40,562 bases of DNA from Methanosarcina baikalica (lineage in GTDB: Archaea; Halobacteriota; Methanosarcinia; Methanosarcinales; Methanosarcinaceae). The notes under the pieces were generated by a model, which worked only from the letters and a program-made list of their open reading frames with translations, ran no database searches and was not told the DNA's origin. Location of the stretch: contig NZ_JAVKPK010000031.1 of NCBI RefSeq assembly GCF_031461075.1, forward strand, positions 1 to 40,562. Reading direction: 5' to 3'. How positions within the stretch are numbered: the stretch's first letter is position 1; the number at the start of each line of letters is the position of its first letter. Of the stretch, positions 8,430 to 16,556 are shown piece by piece. A program made the position numbers and the translations under genes.

Positions 8430-8833
8430 GTAGCCGACGGAGCAACCGCAGTCCTCATGGATATAGGCATTGTGCCTGAAGTCATCTGCACCTACCTTGA
8501 CGGTAGTTCCGAAGCTGACATTGAAAACGAAATTCTCGCCTGTTAAAAGGGCTAAATAGTCCTGATCCCTGTCCACGGAGACAATATTGATAAGCTCGAA
8601 AAATATGCGTCCTGTTTTAAACTCTTTATTGCAACTACTCAGGCAAGACCTTTTGATAAGGTGTACAATTTCGGTGGATTCAGCGGTGGAGACAGATACT
8701 TTTTTTATCCAGGGAATTTGGAGCTAAATTAATTAAGCTAGAAGGTTTTGATTTTGAAGATAACGATGTAAACTCGACCAAGAAAAATAAATTAAAATGG
8801 GCAAAGAAATTGATAGGGATTGCAGATTTTTAA
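8430..8833 (+). pseudogene. MptE / DUF115 (6-hydroxymethylpterin diphosphokinase) fragment
   Basis: The frame from 8430 reads V-A-D-G-A-T-A-V-L, I-V-P-E-V-I-C-T-Y-L-D-G, then after TAA and TAG stops P-V-H-G-D-N-I-D-K-L, T-T-Q-A-R-P-F, and Y-N-F-G-G-F-S-G-G-D-R. A shift then gives G-A-K-L-I-K-L-E-G-F-D-F and a basic C-terminus ending K-L-I-G-I-A-D-F. The order matches the DUF115 kinase core of archaeal MptE, which makes the pterin precursor of tetrahydromethanopterin. The N-terminal third is missing. Since the pathway is essential in methanogens, an intact copy should exist elsewhere and this is a dead duplicate. Confidence 0.75.
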
Positions 8834-8983
8834 AATTCAAACAATCCAATTAAAGATCTTATATACATAACTAATTGACAAGTTATTCTATTTTAATTTA
8901 CTATCCGGATCTAAAAACTTTTCCTGTTGAATAGTCGCCCTTTATATGGATATTTTACTCAGAACGGAAAAGACTGAAGTGAA

Positions 8984-9306
8984 GAAGTTTAAAAATAAAA
9001 AGAGTTACGCAACTTTTTCAACTAAATGCGCATCTTTTAAGGTTTTAAATCGTATTTAAGCAGGAAATATAGCTTATAACTATTATTGAGAGTATATTTT
9101 TTGGTTAAATATTGAATTACAGATTTTTATTCCTGATTTATTGAGAGCTTTAATAGAATTAGGAATTGTAGAATAAATGTAAAAGTAAGCTTGTTTTATT
9201 GACAGAGGGTTTACTCAGTTTTTCAAAGTCTATTAATATTAAGAAACAGTTATTCTATATCTTTTATATAATTCTAAATTATATTATAATCATGCTTTCA
9301 TGGCAG
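8984..9306 (+). repeat. Leader duplication, copy 1 (upstream of the 30-residue peptide)
   Basis: About 320 very A+T-rich bases here align by eye with 9983-10302. Matching islands occur in the same order: GAAGTTTAAAAA, TAAATG/TAAATA, AAATCG, GGAAATATAG, TAAATAT, AAATGTAA, GTTTAC, ATTCTAT and TTATATAATT. Both copies end about 210-270 bases before a small Gly/Trp/Cys-rich ORF. Between 8834 and 8984 I see nothing recognisable. No ORF of note lies in the repeat, so it is most likely promoter plus untranslated leader. Confidence 0.7.
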
Positions 9307-9379
9307 AAGTGTTCCTCTTCAGATGGAAATAAGTAATTCGAATAATTTCTAAAAAAATTGCCATGAGAGTATGATTGGG

Positions 9380-9464
9380 GGTGGATGAAGAAATTTGATT
9401 AGAGTCGCAATTCTCCATAGTATAACACTAGGGTATGCAATTCTCTAATCTTTGAAAGTCCACC
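9380..9464 (+). promoter_or_regulatory. Structured leader stem before the 30-residue peptide
   Basis: GGTGGA (9380-9385) pairs with TCCACC (9459-9464), and GATTAGAG (9397-9404) with CTCTAATC (9443-9450). The loop carries GCAATTCTC twice. The equivalent stem in the second unit is AATTAGAG/CTCTAATT, so one base pair changed from G-C to A-T on both sides. This supports a conserved RNA structure close to the ribosome site at 9508. Confidence 0.5.
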
Positions 9465-9520
9465 TTCTACAACACTCAAAAAATCTAAAATAACATCGCA
9501 AAATTCTGGAGGTAAATATA

Positions 9521-9613
9521 ATGTGGTGGAATAACTGTGGCTGGGGCGGCTGTGGTGGCTGGGGCCGCTGGGGCCGCTGGGGTCGTTGCGGCGGCTGGAA
9601 CGATTGGTGCTAA
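9521..9613 (+). CDS. 30-residue Gly/Trp/Cys-rich micropeptide
   Basis: The ORF runs ATG to TAA and encodes 30 residues: 10 Gly, 8 Trp, 4 Cys, 3 Arg, 3 Asn, 1 Asp and the start Met. The core repeats W-G-R three times (W-G-R-W-G-R-W-G-R); cysteines are at 6, 11, 23 and 30. A strong ribosome site, GGAGGT (9508-9513), stands seven bases before the ATG, the same spacing as in the second unit. No signal peptide or leader-peptide cleavage motif is visible. I recognise no family. The mix of aromatic, glycine and cysteine residues could suit metal or nucleic-acid binding, a modified peptide, or a structural role, but none of these is shown by the sequence. Confidence 0.55.
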   Translation: MWWNNCGWGGCGGWGRWGRWGRCGGWNDWC

Positions 9614-9672
9614 GAGTAATCGCTAAGCCAATCGCTGAACCCAAGAATACGGAGTATGAATGAAATAACATA

Positions 9673-9739
9673 ATAGCCATCAATTCAAAACCAGGAAGAC
9701 AATTTCGGATTAATTGTCTCGTCTTGAATTGATGGCTAT
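9673..9739 (+). terminator. Large two-part hairpin after the 30-residue peptide
   Basis: ATAGCCATCAATTCAA (9673-9688) pairs perfectly over 16 bases with 9724-9739. Inside it, AGACAATT (9697-9704) pairs with AATTGTCT (9712-9719) around a seven-base loop. It lies 60 bases after the micropeptide stop. It could end or protect the micropeptide transcript, or be a stand-alone palindromic element. Confidence 0.55.
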
Positions 9740-9982
9740 ATACTTTATTACCTGGGAATTAGCAACTGCAAGCCTCATGTGTTTGAAGGCGAACGGTTTC
9801 TATTCAGTATAATTTGGATGCACTGAATTGACGAATTCTCAAATTTATTTATAGGTAAAATCGAAAATTCGCCTCTCATAATTAGCCATTTATAAAAATA
9901 GGAGTTACTTTTAAAGGAACAACTAACTTTGAAAAAGAATAAATATGAATAATTAACTTTTAAACAAAGTAACTAAAGCGTC

Positions 9983-10302
9983 GAAGTTTAAAAACAAAAT
10001 GAGTAGTACTATTTTTTTCGGCTAAATACACCTTTTTTGAGCCTTCAAATCGATTATAATTGGAAAATATAGTATATTTATATCATAAGGGTTTTATTTT
10101 TGCCTAAATATCAAATTGCAGTTTAGAACTCCTTATTTTATTGGGATATTAACAAATAAAATTTGTAAATTAAATATAAATTAAATGTAATTTGTTAGTG
10201 TATAGTTTACCTGATTTTTCAATGACTATTTAATGTTAAGAATTTATTATTCTATTGTATTTATATAATTTATTATTATAATAATTATCTGTACTTCTGG
10301 CA
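9983..10302 (+). repeat. Leader duplication, copy 2 (upstream of the 78-residue peptide)
   Basis: This is the partner of 8984-9306, recognisable by the same ordered islands at roughly 65-75 percent similarity judged by eye. The offset between copies is about 1.0 kb, similar to the 1053-base offset between the two peptide starts, so the whole leader-plus-ORF unit was duplicated. The DNA between 9740 and 9983 is A+T-rich and otherwise blank. Confidence 0.7.
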
Positions 10303-10391
10303 ATTTAAGTCAGATCCGTTTCTCTATATATTGAAGTAGATAAGCGTAATTGTCAGGAGTAATAATGGACTTCGGAGTTGATAACAAATTT

Positions 10392-10475
10392 AATTAGAGA
10401 ATCGTATGCATTCGTGTATACGTTGGTAATTGCGCATTCTTAATCCTACACTCTGGTAAATTGCGCACTCTAATT
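10392..10475 (+). promoter_or_regulatory. Structured leader stem before the 78-residue peptide
   Basis: AATTAGAG (10392-10399) pairs with CTCTAATT (10468-10475), matching the stem at 9397-9450 with one compensatory change. A small hairpin, CGTAT...ATACG, sits near 10403-10422. The motif GGTAATTGCGCATTCT recurs as GGTAAATTGCGCACTCT, giving two direct repeats in the loop, as also seen in the first unit. Confidence 0.5.
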
Positions 10476-10573
10476 TTATCTTCTCCTATATGCAAAAAGA
10501 GTAGAAAAGACGTACGAAATGAATAATTTAAAAAAACAATAGTAAGTATACAACAAACGTGGAGGTAAATACT

Positions 10574-10810
10574 ATGGGAGGATTTGGAGGATTTCCATTC
10601 TTAAGAGGAAGAGACGGATTTGATGGCGGCTGTGGCGGAGGCTGTGGCGGAGGCTGTGGCGGAGGCTTCGGAGGCTGTGGCGGATTTGATGGCGGCTGGG
10701 GAGGAGGCTGTGGAGGCGGCTTCCGCGACAGGGTCAAGACCAAGTTCTTTAACATCCGCGGCTGTGTATCAGAACGCTGTGGTGGCGGTAGGGGCGGCTG
10801 GTGGGACTAA
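10574..10810 (+). CDS. 78-residue Gly/Cys-rich small protein
   Basis: The start is taken at ATG 10574, seven bases after the strong ribosome site GGAGGT (10561-10566), exactly as for the 30-residue peptide. The product is 78 residues with about 35 Gly and 7 Cys (20, 24, 28, 35, 46, 64, 69). Residues 18-50 hold C-G-G-G repeats and D-G-G-W-G-G-G; residues 51-62 are basic (F-R-D-R-V-K-T-K-F-F-N-I-R); the end is G-G-G-R-G-G-W-W-D. There is no signal peptide or membrane helix. GGN-repeat DNA can make any frame look glycine-rich, but the ribosome site, the unique basic segment and the duplicated leader argue for a real gene. Function unknown. Confidence 0.55.
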   Translation: MGGFGGFPFLRGRDGFDGGCGGGCGGGCGGGFGGCGGFDGGWGGGCGGGFRDRVKTKFFNIRGCVSERCGGGRGGWWD

Positions 10811-10865
10811 GCGAGTTTAGGCAGTGATTCCAATCGCTGCTGCTGACTATCCACCACAAACTAAG

Positions 10866-10896
10866 CTGTTTAGATAGAAATCGTCTGTCTAAATAG
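10866..10896 (+). terminator. 13-bp stem after the Gly/Cys-rich gene
   Basis: CTGTTTAGATAGA (10866-10878) pairs with TCTGTCTAAATAG (10884-10896) around five bases. Two of the 13 pairs are G-U, which makes sense only in RNA. It lies 56 bases after the stop codon. Confidence 0.5.
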
Positions 10897-10950
10897 TGGA
10901 GAATAAAAAATAAACTACACATTTAAAAACAGTCTATAAAATGTAGAACC

Positions 10951-11046
10951 GATGACGACTCATTCGCACAGTCCTTCGCCGGACTACAGAAGCAGGACTA
11001 AAATTGACCGGCATCCATTTAAAAAGGCCAGCGAATGAGCCTCATC
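10951..11046 (+). ncRNA. Candidate structured RNA, about 96 nt
   Basis: A GC-rich island in A+T-rich DNA is closed by a long stem: 10951-10967 (GATGACGACTCATTCGC) pairs with 11031-11046 (GCGAATGAGCCTCATC), 15-16 pairs with one bulge or mismatch. Inside, AGTCC and GGACT form a hairpin around TTCGCC (about 10970-10985), followed by ACA. A T-rich stretch follows the 3' arm. No coding frame fits. It does not match tRNA, SRP RNA or RNase P RNA as I know them. A palindromic mobile element is the alternative. The strand is assumed from the T-rich 3' side. Confidence 0.45.
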
Positions 11047-11262
11047 TCATTTTATTATTATCTAGGACTAAAGTAGTTTTACTGAAAAACAGTACAATAG
11101 AAATTCAAACTATTTAAATCAGAATATTTATATCACATCCAAAACGGAAGGGCACGGGAAAACTCGTTCCACGCTTTATAACCACTGAAAACACCGAAAG
11201 CACAGAATAATTGTGCCTTTGCTTCCTTAATTCCATGTTTTTCTTGCTTTTTTCATGTTGAT

Positions 11263-11378
11263 TTGGTTAAGGTGCAAAACGCCAAAAAGTGTTATTTTTT
11301 ATGCTATTTTCTTTAAGAATTGTGTTGGAAAATCGCTATACCTGGTATTCGAAGTTGTGCATAAAATTCGTTAAACGA
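11263..11378 (+). mobile_element. MITE family B, copy 1 (116 bp)
   Basis: The element is 116 bases, with ends TTGGTTAA and TTAAACGA, degenerate inverted repeats. It is highly similar to 35437-35552 over its whole length; the right half (TGGAAAATCGCTATAC...GTGCATAAAATTCGTTAA) is almost identical. No coding capacity. No clear target duplication is seen. Confidence 0.75.
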
Positions 11379-11521
11379 TGACCAATAGTGCTTTTTTTGA
11401 CAGCTATTGGCTAAAGAGGTATATTCTATAAATGATAATATTCATCAAGGAAGCCTATTACATATTGCTAATTTGAACAAACGTATTCTGGAATTGTTTT
11501 CATGTCTGATTAAAGAGTTAA

Positions 11522-11541
11522 GCTTATCAAAGGTTACTTTA
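11522..11541. repeat. Left 20-bp direct repeat flanking the insertion sequence
   Basis: This 20-base sequence is identical to 13140-13159 and abuts the left inverted repeat of the insertion sequence at 11542. Bases on either side of the two copies differ, so the repeat is exactly 20. It is best read as an unusually long target-site duplication. Confidence 0.85.
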
Positions 11542-13139
11542 GAGTCTTTTTAATTTTTTCTGGATCTTCTTCAATTTTGAAAAAATCAAGAAATTTCATT
11601 ATAATTTGAGTAAACTAATCTACTCATTTTGAGAAAGTTTATTTATTGATGCAAGAACTTATATAATTTTTTTTGTTACATACCCTATTTTTATGTAGAT
11701 TTTCATCAGCTACCGCTATAGGAATTCCATTTTAAATTGAAGAGTTATTTTTTTTCTTCTACCTTTATCCATATTGGAATCTTGCCCTCATTAAAGGTGA
11801 GAATCCTCTCCATTTTCCAGTACTGAAACACCTTTTGTTGAAATAAGTAAACAAATTGTAACAGAAATTAGTTAGCCCACTATCAGTTTTGAATGATCTT
11901 GCTTTGTCTACGATATCACTTATCAAGGAAAAGACTTGTTCCATTGTATTATCCGTTTCTGGTGTGAAACCTTTTTTCAAGAAGTTTACATTCTTCTTGA
12001 AAATCTCTTCTGCATAAGAAATCGCTTTTCGAGACGCTTCTGAAAGTTCCAGATTATAGTCCAATTCTCGTATCTTTTGAAAACATACAACAGCACTGAC
12101 AACAGTATCCGAACGTATTAATTGACATATTTCATTGTACACAAGCTCATCATTTTCGGGAATATTTTTGGTAGATCTGAATTCTTCAATATATCTCTTG
12201 CTAACGTTTTTCAATTGATGGAACACGCAAAAGGAGTGAGCTACTTCAGGGAAGACACTTTTTACAGCTCCAATGATTGCTTTATCTTCATCAGAGACGA
12301 TCCTTTGTATTTTACCTTCAGGAAATCGGTTTTTTATTCGTATGAAAAGAGGTATCAGAGCTTCAATTGTTGGTAATCTGTCAGTTATCTCAAAATCCAA
12401 AACGACCTTTTCTTTTGTGGCGATAACGTAAACAGATTTATATCGCATCTTTTTCCATTCTTTTTCTGAAATTTCTCTTCCCAACAGAGCTTCAAACTTT
12501 GTTTTCCACCCTTTCTTGATCCAATCTCCATCAACATACAATGTTCTGTCAAAAGCAATATTTTGATCTAAAAGTTCTTGCTTTGAAAGCTCTGCTTGTT
12601 GTTGCTCATATAACCATAGTGAAGTTGCACAAGGAGCTCTTCCACAGAAATCAGTAAATCCTTCTTATGTTTCTCCAATTTTTCGAGAATTGTTTAGACT
12701 GCATCGCCCATCGTATCTAACAGACATTTGTTTTTCATAGAACTCATAACTGTAATTTGCAGAACCAGGAACACCAATAATCTGATCATGGAAATGTTTC
12801 TTACAAGAAAAACAAGTCCAGTATGTAACATCGCGAGCTATAGTACCGTGACTTGATAAAATAAAACGAGTGTAGTGAGAGTTTACATGTAATTTACTTC
12901 CACAATCATCACAATGAGTAGGAGAATATACAAAGAACATAGGGTAGTATCGATTTTCAACCAAAACCTTTGGTAAAGGAATTATTATTTTTCCGTCAAC
13001 AACCGTTTTTGCCATTGATTTGTCTATTGCGAGGTTCCCTTTTACCATTCACAACTATATTATATCAATATAATTAAAATTTTATTGTTTTGCATGATAT
13101 GAGAGAAAGTCTGAAGACCAGAAAATAATAAAAAGTCTC
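11542..13139 (-). mobile_element. 1.6-kb insertion sequence with MULE/IS256-like transposase
   Basis: The element is 1598 bases. Its ends form imperfect inverted repeats of about 22 bases: GAGTCTTTTTAATTTTTTCT (left) against the reverse complement GAGACTTTTTATTATTTTCT (right), both followed by GG, with three mismatches. Perfect 20-bp direct repeats flank it. The single gene inside is on the minus strand. About 220 bases between the gene end and the left end are non-coding. A target duplication this long is atypical of IS256 proper (8-9 bp). Confidence 0.85.
11765..13048 (-). pseudogene. DDE transposase (MULE/IS256-like), one in-frame stop
   Basis: One frame of 428 codons runs from ATG at 13046-13048 to the stop at 11765, broken only by TAA at 12665-12667; codons after it continue E-G-F-T-D-F-C-G-R-A-P-C. 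The N-terminal part has a zinc ribbon (C-D-D-C-G ... C-F-S-C). The catalytic part shows Y-V-D-G-D-W (first Asp), I-V-S-D-E-D-K (second Asp), the family's C-V-F-H-Q-L-K-N block, and a plausible final Glu in E-T-D-N-T-M-E-Q-V. This order is that of MULE/IS256-type transposases. A single TAT-to-TAA type change would explain the break, so inactivation looks recent. The element probably no longer moves by itself. Confidence 0.8.
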
Positions 13140-13159
13140 GCTTATCAAAGGTTACTTTA
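13140..13159. repeat. Right 20-bp direct repeat flanking the insertion sequence
   Basis: Identical to 11522-11541; it begins immediately after the right inverted repeat ends at 13139. Joining the flanks through one copy gives a continuous A+T-rich sequence with no recognisable gene, so the insertion did not visibly break a coding region. Confidence 0.85.
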
Positions 13160-13915
13160 CGATCAATAACAATTTGTTCTTTCCCCACCATAAGAGAATC
13201 TAAGAATTAATATATGTAATACGTTGCGTCAGGAACTATAGTTTCTGGATACTCAATTACTGATTTTAATTAGATTAAAGACCATAACTCCGGTAAATTT
13301 AAAATGAGGAAATATTTAAACAAAATTTGTGCTGCAGGAATAGATCCGCCAGATAAAATTAGCTGAAGTTTACCTGTCAATTTATATTATTTAAGCTAAA
13401 AAATTATTCAATTAAATGGTATCTTTTATTTAGAACCTTGCTGTATCATATACCGAAACAGTGTACAAAAAAGATATTGCAGAACTGTCTGTACTCTTTT
13501 TTCGTCCATACCTGCTTTCTACATTTAGCGGGGAGACTTAACACCTCTTTCGAATTATGAATATACCTCTGAATATTTAATGAGAAATTTTAATGAGAAA
13601 TTAATCTTTAGGAATGATTGATAAATAACTTCAATTTTTCACTTTGGTAATGGCCCATATAATTCCATTTCATAAATAACCATCAAATACAATACCGGTG
13701 CAAAATAATTGAAATTAAATTTTCGTCATTCCTTAGTTCTATTTCAATACCCAGTTTTATTTCAATACCATAATTCAATAATAAGGCTCATTATTTATGT
13801 CCCGGTACCGAATTAACACTGAGTCCCGTGTATTTTATTGGTACAATTAAATAAGTTTGGCTGTTCAGCTGCCGAATTGGGATATTTGGAAGTTATTACA
13901 CAAGACGGTGATCAT
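13160..13915. other. Intergenic region upstream of proA
   Basis: I see no gene here. The region is A+T-rich. At 13735-13769 the 17-base unit AGTTCTATTTCAATACC is followed, after one base, by AGTTTTATTTCAATACC, a near-perfect tandem pair about 150 bases before the proA start. It could be an operator or part of the promoter. The frame of proA is open back to a TTG at 13838, but the ribosome site favours the ATG at 13916. Confidence 0.5.
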
Positions 13916-15259
13916 ATGGCTGAAGATATCAGAACCAAAGTAATAAAGGCAAAAAAAGCCTCAATTGAGCTTTCTAGCGTGAGTACGGAAGTAAAAAACA
14001 GAGCACTTGAGGCTATGGCTAACGCTCTGGATAAAGAGAGGAAAGCGATTCTGGATGCAAATTCAAAGGATCTTGAATATGCAGTGGAACTGGAAAAAAA
14101 AGGGAAGCTTACTCAGGCTCTTGTAGACAGGCTTAAGGTAAGCGACTCGAAAGTCGATGGAATGATCGCAGGAATCAGAGATGTAATTAAGCTCAGGGAC
14201 CCTGTAGGAGATACCCTCTCTACCCTTGAATTGGACAAAGACCTTATACTCTACCAGGTAAGCTGTCCAATCGGCCTTATAGGGGTTATCTTTGAATCCC
14301 GACCCGACGTAGTACCTCAGGTCATGTCCCTTTGCCTGAAGAGCGGAAATGCGACCATTTTCAAAGGCGGAAGCGAGGCCAGAGAGTCCAACCGCGCTAT
14401 TTTCAATATTCTTGTAAAAGCCATTGAATCCACAAAGGGCATGCCCAGCGGTGCTTTCCAGCTCATGGAAACCAGGGAAGAGGTAATGGACCTTTTAAGC
14501 CTTGACGCCTATATCGACCTTCTTATTCCCAGGGGTTCTAATGAGTTTGTCAAATTTATCCAGGAAAATACGAAAATCCCGGTGCTCGGACACACTAGCG
14601 GGATCTGCCATATCTACGTGGACGAGTATGGATATCTCGATACAGCCTGGAAGGTCTGCTTCGATGCCAAAGTGCAGTATCCTGCCGTATGCAATGCCAT
14701 CGAAACCCTCCTCGTGAACCGCAAGATTGCAGATGCTTTCCTGCCGAAGATGGCTGAAATGTACCTCGGAGCAGGGGTTGAACTTCGTTGCGATGAGGAC
14801 AGCTACTCCCTGCTTGAAAAAAGAGGACTTTCTCCTCTCGCAAAGGCTACTGAAGAGGACTGGAGTCTTGAGTACAATGACCTCATCCTTTCGATAAAGC
14901 TCGTTGATAATATAAAGGAAGCCATTGACCACATCAACACTTTCGGTTCCCACCACACCGATGGGATAATAACTGAAAATGCCTCAAGGAGAAAAGAGTT
15001 CATAGGGCTTATTGACTCTTCAAGCGTTATGGTAAATGCTTCAACCCGTTTTGCGGACGGCTACCGTTATGGGAAAGGCGCTGAAGTCGGAATTAGCACG
15101 AATAAGATCCATTCACGCGGGCCTGTAGGAATGGAAGGTCTACTGATCTACAAATACATCCTGCTGGGAAAAGGGCAGGTCGTTGCAGATTATGCAGGAG
15201 ATGATGCAAAGCCCTATACCCACAGAAAACTTGACCTTAAGTTTGAAGACGTGAATTAA
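13916..15259 (+). CDS. proA: Glutamate-5-semialdehyde (gamma-glutamyl phosphate) reductase
   Basis: ProA reduces gamma-glutamyl phosphate to glutamate semialdehyde with NADPH, the second step of proline synthesis. The product is 447 residues, full length. The aldehyde-dehydrogenase fold is clear: G-L-I-G-V-I-F-E-S-R-P-D (about 120-131), the nucleotide-binding K-G-G-S-E-A (160-165), and the catalytic cysteine at 259 in Y-P-A-V-C-N-A. The C-terminal A-E-V-G-I-S-T block is present. ATG at 13916 follows GGTGA with suitable spacing; an upstream TTG in frame would add 26 residues not typical of the family. proB and proC follow on the same strand, an arrangement giving the whole pathway from glutamate. 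Confidence 0.95.
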   Translation: MAEDIRTKVIKAKKASIELSSVSTEVKNRALEAMANALDKERKAILDANSKDLEYAVELEKKGKLTQALVDRLKVSDSKVDGMIAGIRDVIKLRDPVGDTLSTLELDKDLILYQVSCPIGLIGVIFESRPDVVPQVMSLCLKSGNATIFKGGSEARESNRAIFNILVKAIESTKGMPSGAFQLMETREEVMDLLSLDAYIDLLIPRGSNEFVKFIQENTKIPVLGHTSGICHIYVDEYGYLDTAWKVCFDAKVQYPAVCNAIETLLVNRKIADAFLPKMAEMYLGAGVELRCDEDSYSLLEKRGLSPLAKATEEDWSLEYNDLILSIKLVDNIKEAIDHINTFGSHHTDGIITENASRRKEFIGLIDSSSVMVNASTRFADGYRYGKGAEVGISTNKIHSRGPVGMEGLLIYKYILLGKGQVVADYAGDDAKPYTHRKLDLKFEDVN

Positions 15260-15398
15260 AACATTGCTGACTATTCATGATATCTTTATATATTCGAATT
15301 GAAATACCACCGCAAATTGAGTGCAAATGATGGAAATCCGAATTGCGGCTACCGATCATTTTAGCCGCACTTCCAAAATACTCCCCGAGGCATTGTGA

Positions 15399-16556
15399 TT
15401 GACAGATAGAAAACAATTTCTCAATGATATTAATAAAATTGTTATCAAAATCGGTACTTCCTCGATTACAAAACAGGGCTGTGACAGTACAAAGGAAAAT
15501 TGCAGCATTGATCCGACCTTTATGGAAAGCATCGCTGCCCAGGTATCCGAGCTTCGAAGGCGTGGAAAAGAAGTAATTCTGGTAAGTTCGGGGGCAATAG
15601 GCGTAGGCCTCCACGAACTGGGCATTGCTCCCAAACCCCGTGAAATCCCCCTAAGGCAGGCAGCGGCAGCTGTCGGACAGAGCATCCTGATGCAGTACTG
15701 GAGCGAAGCTTTTTCAAAGTACGGAATGAAAGTTGCTCAGATTCTTCTTACCTATGAATTCTATTCGGACCGGGTATCCTACCTGAACCTCAGGAACAGC
15801 ATCTCCACCCTTCTGGAATATGGAGTAGTTCCTATAATAAACGAAAACGACTGTACCTGTACAAATGAAATTGAAGCGATTTTCGGAGACAACGATAAGC
15901 TTTCTGCAATGGTTGCAAGCAAAATCGATGCCGATCTCCTGATTATTCTTTCGGATATCGACGGTCTTTTTGACAGGAACCCAAAGACACATAGTAATGC
16001 CAGGCTCCTATCTCTTGTGGAAAAAATCACACCTGAAATAGAAAGTTATGGTGGTGATCCTACAAGCTTCAAGGGTGTAGGGGGAATGAGAACTAAGATA
16101 AAAGCTGCAAAGATCTGCAGCATGGCAGGCTGCTATGTATTGATTGCAAACAGCGAAATTGAGGATGTGATCCTGAAGATCCTTTCCGGGGAAGAAATCG
16201 GAACCTTTTTCCTGGCTGAAAGGCATATCCAGAAGAATCGTGCCCGTTGGATAATTCTGGCAAGGGCATCAGGCACTGTCCATGTGGATGCAGGGGCAAA
16301 AGCTGCGGTTCTCGGGAAAAACAGCCTTCTTCCTGCAGGTATTGTAGAGGTTGAAGGAAGTTTTGACAGGGGGGACGTGGTTAGACTCGAGTGTGAAGGC
16401 AGGGTCTTTGCGAAAGGAATTACAGACTACACCTCTGAGGAACTTATTAAAATAAAAGGAGCCCATACAAACGAAATTGAGAGTATTTTGGGCTATAACA
16501 ACTACGGTAATGTTATAAAAAAAGAAAATATCGGCATACTGGAAGAATTAAATTAA
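15399..16556 (+). CDS. proB: Glutamate 5-kinase with PUA domain
   Basis: ProB phosphorylates the gamma-carboxyl of glutamate, the committed and usually proline-inhibited step. The product is 385 residues: an amino-acid-kinase domain (K-I-G-T at 17-20, then V-S-S-G-A-I-G-V-G, I-N-E-N-D, F-G-D-N-D-K-L-S-A, L-S-D-I-D-G-L) and a C-terminal PUA domain of about 90 residues starting near 280 (G-T-V-H-V-D-A-G-A). The start must be the TTG at 15399, since TGA precedes it in frame and the next ATG falls far inside the kinase domain. A 139-base gap separates it from proA. The rare start codon may keep expression low. Confidence 0.95.
   Translation: MTDRKQFLNDINKIVIKIGTSSITKQGCDSTKENCSIDPTFMESIAAQVSELRRRGKEVILVSSGAIGVGLHELGIAPKPREIPLRQAAAAVGQSILMQYWSEAFSKYGMKVAQILLTYEFYSDRVSYLNLRNSISTLLEYGVVPIINENDCTCTNEIEAIFGDNDKLSAMVASKIDADLLIILSDIDGLFDRNPKTHSNARLLSLVEKITPEIESYGGDPTSFKGVGGMRTKIKAAKICSMAGCYVLIANSEIEDVILKILSGEEIGTFFLAERHIQKNRARWIILARASGTVHVDAGAKAAVLGKNSLLPAGIVEVEGSFDRGDVVRLECEGRVFAKGITDYTSEELIKIKGAHTNEIESILGYNNYGNVIKKENIGILEELN

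Noticed and set aside
9399..9683. 94-codon minus-strand frame over the 30-residue peptide
   Set aside because: No start signal and a repeat-driven Ser/Arg/Pro composition; the plus-strand ORF has GGAGGT at ideal spacing.
10528..10755. Proline-rich minus-strand frame opposite the Gly-rich gene
   Set aside because: It is the complement of GGN repeats; it lacks a ribosome site, while the plus strand has a strong one.
13838..13915. TTG start giving a 473-residue ProA
   Set aside because: The added 26 residues are not part of the ProA family, and ATG 13916 has a proper ribosome site.
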